64,000 bases of DNA from the NCBI RefSeq assembly GCF_048544455.1, contig NC_133529.1, forward strand, positions 44,059,456 through 44,123,455. Direction: 5' to 3'. This document shows, piece by piece, positions 34,934 to 46,230 of the stretch. The DNA comes from Silene latifolia. Taxonomy: Eukaryota > Streptophyta > Magnoliopsida > Caryophyllales > Caryophyllaceae. Position 1 is the first letter of the stretch. Every line of letters starts with the position of its first letter. Both the position numbers and the translations under genes were made by a program. A model generated the notes under the pieces. The model was given only the letters and a program-made list of their open reading frames with translations, had not been told where the DNA came from and searched no databases.

Positions 34934-36271
34934 CTAGTTCAATTTGTAACAATTCTTATCCATAGAGCTCAAGGCTCTCAACAAAAGGTCAAAAGCTTGT
35001 GAACAAGCTCCAAACAAGCATAAGTATGGGTTGCTCCATTTGAAAATGAAATTTGGCCAAGGAGGCTTGTAAAATGCTCTTTTTCTTGTCTCCTCCTTAG
35101 CGTTAGAGCTTTCCCAATGTTTCAAGTAAACATATTCATGATTCTTGTTAAGATTGAGCGTGAAGTGTGGTTCATTTCCATCCGGGGACTTCCACTTACC
35201 AACTTCTTCTTCAATTTTGGTGATGATGATAGCATTTTGATTCTTCAATCCTTCCAAGGTGGAAGGAGAGTTTTCATGACTTTGATGATCGGATACCATG
35301 GGAGTTGCGATTATGGGTGCCAAATCTTCACAAGTAGCCTCACGAGCAATTTTCTCTTTGAGCTTTTTCACCAAATAGCTCTTGTAAGAAACTTTGGCTT
35401 TTTGAAGAAGATCTAACATATCCTCTTCAATGATCATTGGCTCCATGGTAGGTGCCAAGTGGTCTTCATGAAGGATAAAGGAAGGACGTTCTTCTTCATG
35501 ATAGGGTATCTCGAATGTCTCAAGGATAGGCTCCTCAAGCAAGGTGATATTGTGAATCCCTCCTCTAAGTTCATCATCATTGTTGCTATTTTCATGTAAA
35601 TCATGAATGGGGGCTTCATTTAGCTCTTTTTCCAACACCTCAACGTTCACGTCAAAGGACACACCCTCATACTCACAAAGGTTAAGAACATTTGGTTTGC
35701 TCAACCTCATGTCTTCTTCATCAAACACGACACTCTCATAGTCACAAGAGCTCAAGGAACTTGGCTCCTCCCACTTCTCATCTTTCATGTCAAAGGTCAC
35801 TACTTCAAACTCGCATTTATGCTCAATATCCAAAGAGCGGTGGTGGGGGGTTGCTTGGAATCCTTTTAATTGGGCAATTTGAATCCCCAATTCCTTTCTT
35901 TGGATAGCGATGTTTTTAAGAACATCTTCTTCTTTTCGGCTCTCTTCTAGCATTTGTTTGAAGAAGTTTTGTTGGTCTCCCATCATTTGGAGGATCATGT
36001 TTTGAATGGGTTCATTTCTTTGTTGTGGGTGGGTGTGAAAATGGTTGTATTGTGGTATTTGAGGTTCATTGTGAAACGGGTATTGAGTGGGTGGTGGTTG
36101 TTGATATTGGGTGTGGTAATTTTGGTGAGAAAAATTGGGGTAGTGGTTAGGATTTTCATTGTACAAATAGTAAGGTAGGTTTGTGTTGACTTGCTCCTCA
36201 AACTCCCCATACCCATAGTCATACTCAAAAGATCCACCACATACTCCACAACACATGTCTTGAGTCATCAT
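34934..36271 (-). CDS. ORF1 of element C: gag-tail-like protein of unknown function
   Basis: An open frame of about 445 residues. I start it at the Met pair near 36271 because the upstream Met at 36364 lies in sequence homologous to the leader of E, including the leader hairpin. Order: a Cys-rich CCGVCGGSFEY patch, a Tyr/Asn/Pro/Gln/His-rich segment, a likely coiled coil with LQMMGDQQNFFKQML, a long acidic part, a second helical stretch (LLQKAKVSYKSYLVKKLKEKI) and a C-terminus QAFDLLLRALSSMDKN. The Q/N-rich stretch plus the QQ-x-FF-x-QM motif match the part of E's gag after its zinc knuckle, but capsid, CCHC and protease are absent. Its C-terminal peptide is shared with ORF1 of H. Function unknown. 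Confidence 0.7.
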   Translation of the reverse strand: MMTQDMCCGVCGGSFEYDYGYGEFEEQVNTNLPYYLYNENPNHYPNFSHQNYHTQYQQPPPTQYPFHNEPQIPQYNHFHTHPQQRNEPIQNMILQMMGDQQNFFKQMLEESRKEEDVLKNIAIQRKELGIQIAQLKGFQATPHHRSLDIEHKCEFEVVTFDMKDEKWEEPSSLSSCDYESVVFDEEDMRLSKPNVLNLCEYEGVSFDVNVEVLEKELNEAPIHDLHENSNNDDELRGGIHNITLLEEPILETFEIPYHEEERPSFILHEDHLAPTMEPMIIEEDMLDLLQKAKVSYKSYLVKKLKEKIAREATCEDLAPIIATPMVSDHQSHENSPSTLEGLKNQNAIIITKIEEEVGKWKSPDGNEPHFTLNLNKNHEYVYLKHWESSNAKEETRKRAFYKPPWPNFIFKWSNPYLCLFGACSQAFDLLLRALSSMDKNCYKLN

Positions 36272-36329
36272 AACTAAGACAAGGAGATAACTACAAACCC
36301 GGAAACTACACGAAAACGGTAAGAACAAC

Positions 36330-36353
36330 CCTTGAGGAACAAGTTCCTCAAGG
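36330..36353 (-). promoter_or_regulatory. Leader hairpin of element C
   Basis: A perfect 10-bp stem CCTTGAGGAA/TTCCTCAAGG with loop CAAG (reads the same way on both strands), 54 nt downstream of the PBS. Equivalent stems occur in E, G and H. Confidence 0.75.
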
Positions 36354-36406
36354 TGAAAGCACAATTAAAATAGACAAACAAGTAAGAACTTACTCACATA
36401 GCACCG

Positions 36407-36424
36407 TCCCCGGCAACGGCGCCA
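36407..36424 (-). promoter_or_regulatory. Primer binding site of element C (tRNA-Asp type)
   Basis: TGGCGCCGTTGCCGGGGA on the minus strand, 3 nt inside the 5' LTR. This is the primer site known for Athila/Calypso-type elements. Confidence 0.9.
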
Positions 36425-37492
36425 TTTTGATAAGAGTGTCGTTGGGGCTCTCAATCAAACACATTTATAATACTCAACAAACAACTAGTTAGCGGTAAGT
36501 CGAGGTCGATCCATGGGACGGTATGCTTTGGGTTCTAAGTCTATCTATCTCAATTTATGCTAGTGTCACAATTGATGGGGTTTGTAGTTGTGTCTAGACT
36601 AATGCAAGCAATAAAGTAGAACGAGCAATAAAAGGAATGATGTAAACAATTGATTAAAAGTGTTAGGATATCATGGGGTCATGGGGGATTCATGGTGTTG
36701 ATCATACAAACATGTTTACAAGGTTGCAAGCAATTAATGTTGCGGAGGAACCGAGTTGGGTTATATCTTACGGTTCTTAGGAAGAGTTGGGTCCCGGAGC
36801 CGAATCTATTAGATTGTACAACACCTACAAGTCGACTTACTTTCCTCCTAATCAACTTCTATGCATGGTCTAACAAGACTCGAGTTGGTTTATATCTTAC
36901 GAGTCAAGTTGAGTAGATAAGAGATGGTAAAAAATGCAAGGATTCATAGGCTTAGCATTTCATCAAACATAACATGTGCATAAAGTTGACATCACAACAA
37001 GCAAGCAATTTAATCATGTGAACATATTAGATTAAGCATGAATCAATCCCATGTTGGTTTCCCCTAATTACCCACTAATCCTAGCTAAGAGACTACTCAT
37101 TCATTATCAAGTTTAACATGCTAACAAGGTTGTCAATCATATTAACAAGGTAAAACATGATGAACAAGTAAGAAAGATTAACAATAATTAAAACAAGGAT
37201 TAAGAGGATTATACCTATGGAGATTCCACAATAATAAAGCAAAGAATAATAGAAGAAACTTGATTGATTGATGGAAGGTTGTCAATCTCCCAATAATAAC
37301 CCAATAATCTTCAATTACCCAATAATAAACTTGGATAATAAACTTGAACAATAATTAAGGAGAGATTAATGTGTAATTTGTGGAAAGATTAAAGAGTAAT
37401 CTATTCTAATCTACTCCTAATCTATTCTAAAGAAGGATTTTCTACCCAAAAACAACAAGCTTGATTAATTACAAAGATGGGGTATTTATAGT

Positions 37493-37500
37493 GGAAATTA
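37493..37500 (-). promoter_or_regulatory. TATA-like box, C 5' LTR
   Basis: TATAAATA on the minus strand, followed by CCCC. Confidence 0.6.
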
Positions 37501-37656
37501 GGTGGGATGCATTAGGGTTAACTGAGGGATAAACTAGTAATTACACTTTTGAGTTTAGAGCAGGGAGGAGCCGGTATTTTTCGGAGGAAGGGAGTCTTTC
37601 ACGTAGCTTGAAGAAGACAATCCGTGCTGTGAAGAAATCCGTGCGTATTGGGGACT

Positions 37657-37801
37657 AGACGGGCGGAATTTGGCAGAGGAATCCGAGCGGATTCAAGAGA
37701 ATCCGGGCGGATTCGGGTGGAGGAATCCGAGCGGATTCAGAGCAGGACGCTCGGATTGTTTAGGGGAGACGGGCGGAATTTAGACAATCCGCTCGGATTG
37801 T
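37657..37801 (-). repeat. Palindrome array in the C 5' LTR
   Basis: Same modules as 21367-21511. Confidence 0.85.
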
Positions 37802-38106
37802 TCTTCAGCAGTGGTTCTTCTTTATTTCTTCCCTTTTTGCTCATTTCCCTTTTATTCTTGCGGGATTGGTCTTTAGTCCTTGCTTCCTCTTCATACTTAG
37901 TCCATCTAATATCATCAATAAGCTTCCAAATATGCACGAAAGACGGGAATTTCCGCCTTATTATCTCCTTTTCTACAAAACATATGAAATGCGATATAAA
38001 GGCAAATAGGAAGGTTTTGACGGATAAAATGGCCATAGAATGTTATAATAGTACGCAAAATAGGCTCAATTAGGGGACTAAATGTGCGCAAATAATGTTC
38101 ACATCA

Positions 38107-39055
38107 ATCTTCAAACATGGTAGGCCAAAAGAAGCCCGATTGAAGGACTTTAGCAATTGTTCTTCGTGCTCCATGATGTCCTCCATATGGTGATGAATGG
38201 CATCCCTCTAAAACACCTTGAACTTCCCATTGGGGTTTGCATCTTCGGTAAAGTCCATCACTACATTCCTTGTAAAGATTGGGATCGTCTCAAAAGTATC
38301 TCTTTACTTCAAATAAGAATCTCTTTCTTTGATTGTAGTTTAAGTTTGCGGGAAGAACTCCTCCCACAATGTAATTAGCATAGTCGGCGAACCATGGTGT
38401 TGTGTGCTTCTCGAGTTGTGAGTGGATGGCCATCAAAATATCATCGGGAAAAGAGTCATTGATTGGTGTCTCTCCCTCTTCATCATGGAATCGAATTCTT
38501 GACGAGTGATCCGCTACTACATTCTCGGCTCCCTTCTTATCTCTTATCTCCAAATCAAATTCTTGGAGTAGCAAAATCCATCTCAACAATCTTGGTTTTG
38601 CTTCTTTCTTTATCAAGAGATGTCTAAGATCACGGTGGTCCGAGAAAACAATCACTTTTGATCCAAGCAAATAGGAACGGAATTTGTCTAGTGCATAGAC
38701 AATGGCAAGAAGTTTCTTCTCGGTAGTGTCGTAGTTCACTTGGGCGTCATCAAGAGTCTTGCTTATGTAATAGATAGCGTGCAAGGCCTTCCCTACCCGT
38801 TGGCCAAGAACCGCTCCAACGGCGTAGTAACTCGCGTCTCACATGATCTCAAATGGTAGTTCCCAATTTGGTAGTTGGATGATTGGTGCCGAGATTAAGG
38901 CTTCCTTGATTCTATTAAAAGCTTCAACACACTCATTAGTGAATTGGAATTGGGCATCCTTAAGCAAGAGTTGCGTAAGGGGTTTCGCCATTTTGGAAAA
39001 ATCTTTTATAAAACGGCGATAGAAACCCGCGTGACCGAGAAAGCTACGCACCCCT
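38107..39055 (-). pseudogene. pol: Element F, RT end and RNase H of pol
   Basis: Starts at a breakpoint at 39055 inside RT (RSFLGHAGFYRRFIKDFSKMAKPLTQLL, the region after the RT palm). It continues through the RNase H domain ([36 protein letters not shown], with [14 protein letters not shown]) and the integrase zinc-binding start HSSPYGGHHGARRT, ending at the C insertion point. Nonsense changes: FEIMC to FEIM-stop near 38838, and YFW to YF-stop near 38290. The remainder of integrase is at 20137-19135. The catalytic RT YVDD-type box is not present because the 5' part is missing. Confidence 0.88.
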
Positions 39056-40279
39056 TATGAGACTTGAGACTTCGTTAAATTTCTTGCTGAACTTGAGACT
39101 TGACTTAGATTTTTGGCAAAATACTTATATTTCTGAGATTTAGAGCTTATAACTGGTGTCATTCATGACCGGTTTATCTAGGAATGTGAGTAGTACTCCT
39201 TATGAGACATGTTACATAAATGTGCATAAATATGAACTTGATCTACTTAATACCTGTATGCATTCGGTCTGTGGTTTGTTGACACATGTGGTAGAGGTTT
39301 CCCTTTTCTCATTTTACCCATAAGCTCCACACTGCCAAAATAGCCTTTTTGTCCTATTTACTACATCCTACATTTAGTCTGCCTTTGTCAAGCTAGTAGT
39401 TTACGTTTTTGGGATTGTTACTCGTTTTTGGTGGCATATGCTCTGTTGAGATGATGATTGGAAAATGGAAAAGGAAAGAAAGAAACAAAAAGAAATAGAA
39501 AAAAAAATATATCGAAAAAGAAAAAAAAGAGTTATGTACTGTTCAAAGCAGTCGATCGACTGCCATCATTGGTCGATCGACTGGAGTCCGAAAGAAAGAA
39601 GAAGAAAATCAATTTCGCATGATTCAACCCTTTATCTTATGGCGATTTTTGCTCCCATGATTCATTTATATCTTATGGGGAGTTGGTTGATTACTTTTAT
39701 ACCGGAGATTGTGAGTTTAGTGCTTGCTATAGCACCGTTTCGGTTGATTATGAGCAAGAATTTGGATGTTGCCATATGGTCCCGTTTAGGTACTAGCTTG
39801 ATCACCTGTACCTCCACTTTACCATAAACGTTTTGCCTCTTCTTACCCATACTTCACATATCCATATTTACCTCGGCATGTGTCATGGTCTTTTGTTGGT
39901 TGGAATGCATATGTACGGTCATAGAGATTACTTTCATATTATATTGCAGGCATGTTCTTATAGGTCGTAGTTAGGTGAGTGTCATTACAAAATGAATTCT
40001 TTCTATCTATACATTATTCACCTGTGCTTATGTGTGATATGAGCGGCCCGTGAGAGTCCAATTTGATAAGTCTCTATAGTTGACGGTTCAGCAGTTTTTT
40101 AACGACTTCATAACTCGGTTGCATGATTCATAGTTGCTAATTGATTGTTGGTTAATGCATTAAAATGGTTTAGGCTTTACAGTTTGCAATTCGCTCTGAG
40201 ATTAAACTCGTTCCATTAGGTCATTAGATCGAGTCTAGTTCTTGCTTGGGGACAAGCAAGGGTTTGGTTTGGGGAAGTT
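39056..40279 (+). other. 3' UTR of element J with hairpin and PPT
   Basis: Non-coding. TCGATCGA motifs lie at 39552-39559 and 39573-39580. Near the end are the stem CTTGCTTG-GGGA-CAAGCAAG (40241-40260) and the tract GGTTTGGTTTGGGGAAGT before the LTR. The short ORF at 39465-39827 looks accidental. Confidence 0.65.
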
Positions 40280-40564
40280 TGATGCGTGTCATTTATATGA
40301 TGTTTTACACCTCTTTTTACACGCATTTCAGAGCTCATTTGTGTAGTTTAAGCTACCATTTCCACTATTTCCGTCTACTTTCGTGTTTTTGTACTTTATT
40401 GCAGAAATGTGAAGAATTCAGCGGAAATCAAAGCTAAATCCGTCCCTGAGTATCCTGCATTGCATTTGACGTGAAGTATTCACTTAAGGAACGAGCTTGG
40501 TGCGCATTTCAAGGCCCAAAAGACAAATCCACGAGATTATAGAAGTCAATATATGCTAAAGCAG

Positions 40565-40664
40565 TCGATCGACCACTACCTTCAGTCGATCGACCAACCT
40601 GCGGGTTCCAGAAGCTACTGTACACTGCTACTCAGTCGATCGACCGCCACTCTTAGTCGATCGA
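40565..40664 (+). repeat. TCGATCGA cluster in the J LTR
   Basis: Octamers at 40565, 40586, 40636 and 40657, mostly in the form CAGTCGATCGACC. Two more follow at 41169 and 41190. Confidence 0.9.
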
Positions 40665-40755
40665 CCAAGCCGCTATCCCAGACGAGAATTAAAAGATCGA
40701 GGAAACGCAAGCCCATTGTGTTTAGGTTTTGATAATAAGTGTTACGTATATTTTC

Positions 40756-40762
40756 TATATAA
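40756..40762 (+). promoter_or_regulatory. TATA-like box, J LTR
   Basis: TATATAA, about 90 nt downstream of the palindrome cluster. Confidence 0.45.
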
Positions 40763-41789
40763 CGTAACCTAGAACATCAGATTATTTATTCAGAAATTTA
40801 CCTAGTTTTACATTCAGTTTTAGAATATCAAATAATTAGGGTTCGGAATATTGGTTTGCATCGGATTTTCGTTCGTACTTCTAATCATTCCGTTACAATT
40901 CCTCTGAAATTTCGGTATTCCTTCTGTTCTATTTCAGTTTATCTTTATCGCATTGATAGTATAGAAATTGCTAGTTAATATCCAAAGCCAATTCATCGTT
41001 TATGTTAATTGTTTGTTCTATTATTTCAAGCATGAATTCTTCTGTCTATTTTATTAGTTTTATTGTTTTTATCATCCTTAGTATGAGTAGCTAAATAGCT
41101 TGTGCTAGGATGTAGGGGAATTATAGTGTAGGCGGCGTAGAATAATTTGGACTGAAATCGCGTGTCAGTCGATCGACTGCCATACCCGGTCGATCGACTG
41201 ACCACGTGAGGTTTGACCTTCGTTTTAATTGTTTTAATTCTTTATTCGACGAATCGAGTGCACACGACTAGTTGAATGTTTAGGATATGACTGACCCATT
41301 AGATCGAGAGATAGGGACAATTGTTAAGATCACCAATTAAAATGACTAAACTAAGCTGAGATCGAAAGATAGGTAAAGTTTAGATTATAAGTCACTTTTC
41401 AGGACGAAAGTTAGTATTAGTGATATTAGGGACTTATAGCGAGATCGAAAGATGCTATTTGTTAAGAGTGGACCGAGAGGACCTCTTTATTTCCCGCCTC
41501 ATGTGTTTGATTTAAACCGACTTAGTTTGCTGCCGCCGAGACTATAACGAACCGACCATCCTAGTACCCTTATTTTATCTGTTTAATCCGTTTATCTAGT
41601 TTATTGTCTTTCATTACTCTTAGCTATAGACCAAATCAAATCAACCCCCACATTCGTTACCTTAGACTAAATTAGACAATTATTAATTACATTCGCCTCC
41701 TTGTGGTTCGACCCTGTTACCACTAGCCTTGGTTAGTCTTAATAGGAAATTATAAATCTTATTTTTGGTACTCACAACGACGGGTATCA

Positions 41790-42928
41790 GTCTTAATAGT
41801 CATTTAAGCCCTTAGTAACCCTAATTTATGTACCTAATCTTTAGTATAAATACCCCTTTGTACTACCTAGATTAGCATGCTCTCTTAATCAAGTTGTAAT
41901 CAATTAGTAATCTCATCTTAATCTTGTAATCAACTCATAATCTAGTTTTAATACAAATCCCATTCCTTAATCTTTCCTTAATTTCTTTATTGTTCATCAT
42001 TTATTTTGGGTAATTAGAAGATTATTTGGGTTTATTTGGAGGATTGACAACCTTCATCAATCATCAAGTACTTCTATTATTCTTTGCTTTATTATTGGGA
42101 ATCATCTTCATAGGTATAATTCTGTCTTAATCCTTTTAATTATTGTTAATCATTTTCATTTAGTCATCATGTTTTGCCTTGCTAGTATGATTGACAACCT
42201 TGTTAGCATGTTAAACTTGATAATGAGTGAGTAGTTTCCTTAGCTAGGGTTAATGGGGAATTAGGGGAAACCAACATGGGGATTGATTCATGCTTAATCT
42301 AATATGTTTTCATAATTAATTTGCTTGCTTGTTGTGATTCCGACTTATGCACATGTTATGTTTGATGAAATGCGAGCCTATGAATCCTTGCATTTTTTAC
42401 CCATCACCTATCTTTTCAATGAGACTTGTAAGACATAAACCAACTCGAGTCTCATTAGACCATGCATATAGTTGGATAAGAAGGACTAAGTCGACTTGTA
42501 GGTGTTGTACAATCTAATCGATTCGGCTCTGGGACCTAAACCTTCCTAGGGATTGTAAGATATACACTAACTCGACCCCATCACAACAATAAGTGCTTGC
42601 ATCTAGTAGAGAACATGTTTGTATAATCAACTCCCATGAATCCCCTATGAACCCATGATACCCTAGTGCTTTTAATTAATTGTTTACATCTTCATTTTAT
42701 CTACCTTGCTTTGTTTTTATTATTGATTAGTTTTAATTGATCCCCTATATGAACCCCAAATTGTGACACCCTAAGACACGACCATTTACAATTGAAAATC
42801 CTACATGAATACCTGTCCCTTGGGATCCGACCTTTACTTGCCTCTTTACTAAGAGTAGTTTGTAAAGTTATAAATATTGTTTTGGTTGGGTAACTTTTGA
42901 CGACGAGTTTTACGACACTCACGAACCA
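41790..42928 (+). repeat. 5' LTR remnant of element G
   Basis: Aligns with the E 5' LTR from about 54525 to its end. It lacks the U3 part with the palindrome array, cut by J. It ends ACGAACCA, 4 nt before the PBS. Confidence 0.8.
41845..41852 (+). promoter_or_regulatory. TATA-like box, G LTR
   Basis: TATAAATA followed by CCCC, in the same context as in E and C. Confidence 0.6.
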
Positions 42929-42932
42929 AAAA

Positions 42933-42950
42933 TGGCGCCGTTGCCGGGGA
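42933..42950 (+). promoter_or_regulatory. Primer binding site of element G (tRNA-Asp type)
   Basis: TGGCGCCGTTGCCGGGGA, complete. Confidence 0.9.
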
Positions 42951-43004
42951 CGGTGTTAACTTGATTTGATTTTCTTTAATTGTTTTTAGTTGTGTCTTTC
43001 TTTA

Positions 43005-43030
43005 CCTTGGGGAAGTCAATCTCCTCAAGG
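43005..43030 (+). promoter_or_regulatory. Leader hairpin of element G
   Basis: CCTTGGGGA (43005-43013) pairs with TCCTCAAGG (43022-43030). One G-U pair replaces the A-U of E, so the stem is kept. It lies 55 nt after the PBS. Confidence 0.7.
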
Positions 43031-43071
43031 TTTGTTCTAATTGTTTTCAAGTTATTTGATATTTTGCATGT

Positions 43072-44559
43072 TGATACGGTCGTTATATATCAAAAATAAA
43101 TACCTAAGTACAACTAACTAATAGCTAGCAGTAAGCAGGGTCGATCTCCACAGGGAGGCTATTTTGCTAATTATCTATTTAACTCAGTCCGTCAGGATGT
43201 CACGAAAATGGGGATTTAAATGTGATTTTCTAAACTAATAAGAGTAAGGAAAAGAGAATAAGAGAAGGGGATTAAACAGATAGAGAAAAACAGCTAAGAC
43301 AAACGGTTCACCATAATCATCCGGTCAAGTAATCTAGGTCTCAGGTCAATGCAAATACGGTCTAAGGGGTAACGAACGTCACCTATTGGTCCTTAATTCA
43401 CCCTAAAGCGTAAACAGCTTAACTTTCGCCCTCACTGCAATACTCTATTGTTCGCTACTAGTCTCGCCTCTTCCAACCTTTCGGTCCAGGTCGAGGATCA
43501 CTAAGAAATAAATGCCTAATTGCGTCGACTCAATCAGACAGATACAATTAATCGCAAAGATTTAACCAACAAAGACAATACCAGCATTAACCCAATAAAT
43601 CGATTACTCTCCCTTCATAATTATGGATCCCCTATAGTCTTAGCAGAGGGGAATTAGCTACTCATATTAATGATAATAATAACAATAACAGGAGAATTAA
43701 ATAGAGTAGATGACATATTGTAGTTAATGGGGAAACTAACTAACATAAGCTAATAACTAATTAGAGATGCTAATCAAAGAGAAGAAACAAAGCAGAGATT
43801 ACTAGAGAGATTAAGGATTGAAAACAGAAATATTAAGGTTAAAGGAAGAGAGTTACAATCAAGTTCTGAGAAAGGGAAAGAGAGAGCAGCCGCGCGAGAA
43901 GAACAAAAACAAAACAACGTGATAAAAGTTCTGAGTCTCCTCCTCATGATCCCCCCCTAGGTCTAAATTAACTACTCTTGTTTTATACTAAGTAATATCA
44001 TTATTATTAACTAAATATAAGATAAACATAAGATATAATCTAATTATACTCGACACTATTATCCTCGCTGTAGCTAGTACTCGATCGACCATATATCTAC
44101 TCGATCGAGTACTTTTCCTGCTTTGCGCACTGAACTTCAAACGGCTGCCATTTCTTCGTTACTTGGGAAAATAGGGCGATTCCGGTGGCGTTGGAAATCT
44201 AAGAGGACAAACTTTCATCTCCAATTGGAATCACCAGAATATCTGTTGTAGAACTCGAGATATGGCTCTCCAAAGTAGGCACTAGCAATTTGAAGTTCTT
44301 CCTTTGCTCGCCTAGCTATCTTTCTTCTTTGCGCATCCCAAAATAGCTACATTCCCGCTCCAAATTCACTCTTCCTCCAAATGCATGCTAAACGGACGGC
44401 AAATGGCTTGATTTCACTACTTTATGGTCCATTCCTGCATTTAAGACAAAATACACCAAAGTAGCATATTCGGGGCATTTCGTAGCATAAAACCACGATA
44501 AAAGCATAAAGATACGCGCATAAATTAGGCTAAAAAGACTATATAAAATGCACGTATCA
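43072..44559 (-). repeat. 3' LTR of element H
   Basis: 1488 bp. Minus strand starts TGATACGTGC and ends CCGTATCA. TCGATCGA at 44081-44088 and 44101-44108. Confidence 0.92.
43981..43987 (-). promoter_or_regulatory. TATA-like box, H 3' LTR
   Basis: TATAAAA on the minus strand, about 95 nt downstream of the TCGATCGA pair. Confidence 0.5.
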
Positions 44560-44599
44560 AAATCTCCCCAAACCAAACCTTTACTCGTCCTCGAGTAAA
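44560..44599 (-). promoter_or_regulatory. PPT and pre-PPT hairpin of element H
   Basis: Sense strand: TTTACTCG-AGGA-CGAGTAAA (44599-44580), then GGTTTGGTTTGGGGAGATTT next to the LTR. Confidence 0.75.
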
Positions 44600-46230
44600 C
44601 TAAAATGCAACTAATGGAACGGAAAAGATAACTCAGAGCTAGCTACAAATGCCCACTTAAGCCAATTTAATGCAAGCAAACTAAACACTTATAGCAGGAC
44701 AGTCAAATGCAAACGAGTTATAAGATGTTTATAATAAAGCTGAACCGTCGACCTTGCAAGACCTTTAACAATGGACTCTCACGGGTCACTCTTCTCTCAT
44801 GAAGCAAAGGGTGAACATATATATGTAAGAGAGAAAGAAAAATAGTCGCTCACCTAGACTACGACCCACATAAACATGCATGCAACTAATATGATAGACA
44901 ATTCTAGCTACCGTACATATATTCTAACCAAACAAGGTCTTGTCACAGCCGAGGGCTTACAAAGATATGGTAAAGTGAGGCAATGGGTAAGAAAAGGCAA
45001 AACATTTATGGGAATGTGGAGGTATAGGTGATCAAGCTAGTACCTAAACAGAACCATATCAACATATCCATTTCCAACTCAATTATGAATTAAACACATG
45101 CCCTTCATTTGGCATAAAATCTCACCAAACCAAACTGAAAACACTCCTCAAATGATATAAGTAAAATATAGGAGCAGAAACCATCTCATAATCAGACATC
45201 TTTTTCCTTTTCTCTTTTTTTTCTTTCTATTTTTTTTTCGGTTTCTTGTCTTTTTTTTTTCGAATTCCTTCTTTCATTTTTTCAATTTTTTTTTTTTTCT
45301 TTTTCACGTTTTTTTTTTCATCATCCTCCCTTTCTTCATAGATTACCAACTCCGAATCAACAGAATACGAGCCAAACTTGGCACAATAAAATATATACCG
45401 CAAAACATACACTAAACTAGCTTGACAAGGCAGGCTAAATTTGGAATGTAGCTAAGGGTCAACAGGCAAATTTGGCTAATGTGGAGTTTATGGGTAAAAA
45501 TGAAAGAAAGAGAAATTGTAAGCACCTCCCTGCATGTGACACCATCCACTAACCCGAATGTATGCAGGCAAAAAGCAATTGAATTTCATATACGTGCAAA
45601 TTAATGAACATGCTATGCAAGGAGTAACTACTCACAATCCTACATGAAATCGGTCACAAATGACACCAGTTTATAAGGCTCTAAATCCTTAGAAATTATA
45701 AGTAGGTTGCCAAAATTTCAGGTCAAGTCTATATGTTCAGCTAAATTAAACATTAACTCGTAGATATGCAATAAGACAAAGCTAAAAGATAAAAGTTCAA
45801 TGCAAGGCTTAAGCAAAAAGACAAATAATAGTGCAATTTCATCATTGAAATCTGCCGTTCCGACTCAACCTATATGCTAAATTAAACGTGAAATTTTTTG
45901 AATTTTTAACAATTTTCTGATTTTTATTGAATTTTTTGAATTTTAACGAAAATAAACAACAATGCAAACATAAATTAAATGTGATAACTGAAATGCAATA
46001 AAAACAATATGCAGACACAAATATGGATGCATAACCTCCCCAAAACAACCCGTACAATGCCCCCATTGTACCAAAATATGGACAGGAAATGCAAACTAAA
46101 AGAAGAAAGAGAGTAAATACGGAAGGACTCACAAAATGCGCTAAGAAGGGACCTCCCCAAACCGACCATGAACATGGGAGCTTGCTAAAGGCCCGGAAAA
46201 CCGTCTCAGGAAGCTAATCCAAGTCAACAA
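44600..46230 (-). other. 3' UTR of element H
   Basis: Non-coding. Homologous in blocks to 39056-40240 of J. It includes a T-rich tract at 45200-45320 (A-rich on the sense strand). No gene seen. Confidence 0.65.

Larger units (their letters stand above)
20138..38106 (-). mobile_element. Element C: non-autonomous Athila-like retrotransposon
   Basis: Two 1679-bp LTRs (20138-21816 and 36428-38106) flanked by the duplication ATCTT, inserted in pol of F. In element order: 5' LTR (right), tRNA-Asp-type PBS, leader hairpin, ORF1, post-ORF hairpin, palindrome array, ORF2 (split by element D), 3' UTR, hairpin, PPT, 3' LTR. There is no protease, RT, RNase H or integrase, so movement must have used another element's enzymes. 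The LTRs differ at about 15 sites by eye (about 0.9%). Without D it would be about 9.1 kb. Confidence 0.92.
36428..38106 (-). repeat. 5' LTR of element C
   Basis: 1679 bp, same ends as 20138-21816. It contains a palindrome array at 37657-37801. Confidence 0.92.
39056..41789 (+). mobile_element. Element J: 3' end of an Athila-like retrotransposon
   Basis: Plus strand: a 3' UTR (39056-40279) homologous in blocks to that of H, a hairpin, a PPT, then one full LTR (40280-41789). Its body is gone; the left edge abuts the RT breakpoint of F. The right edge enters the 5' LTR of G, with GTCTT (41790-41794) as candidate target site. It carries its own palindrome CAGTCGATCGACTG. Confidence 0.75.
40280..41789 (+). 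repeat. 3' LTR of element J
   Basis: 1510 bp from TGATGCGTG to GGGTATCA. The last 100 bp align with the end of the H LTR (TGTGG-x-TCGACCCTG, ending GTATCA). Confidence 0.8.

Noticed and set aside
45200..45320. Poly-T tract as a Pol III terminator or LINE tail
   Set aside because: It is part of the 3' UTR shared with element J, with no LINE ORF or SINE head nearby.
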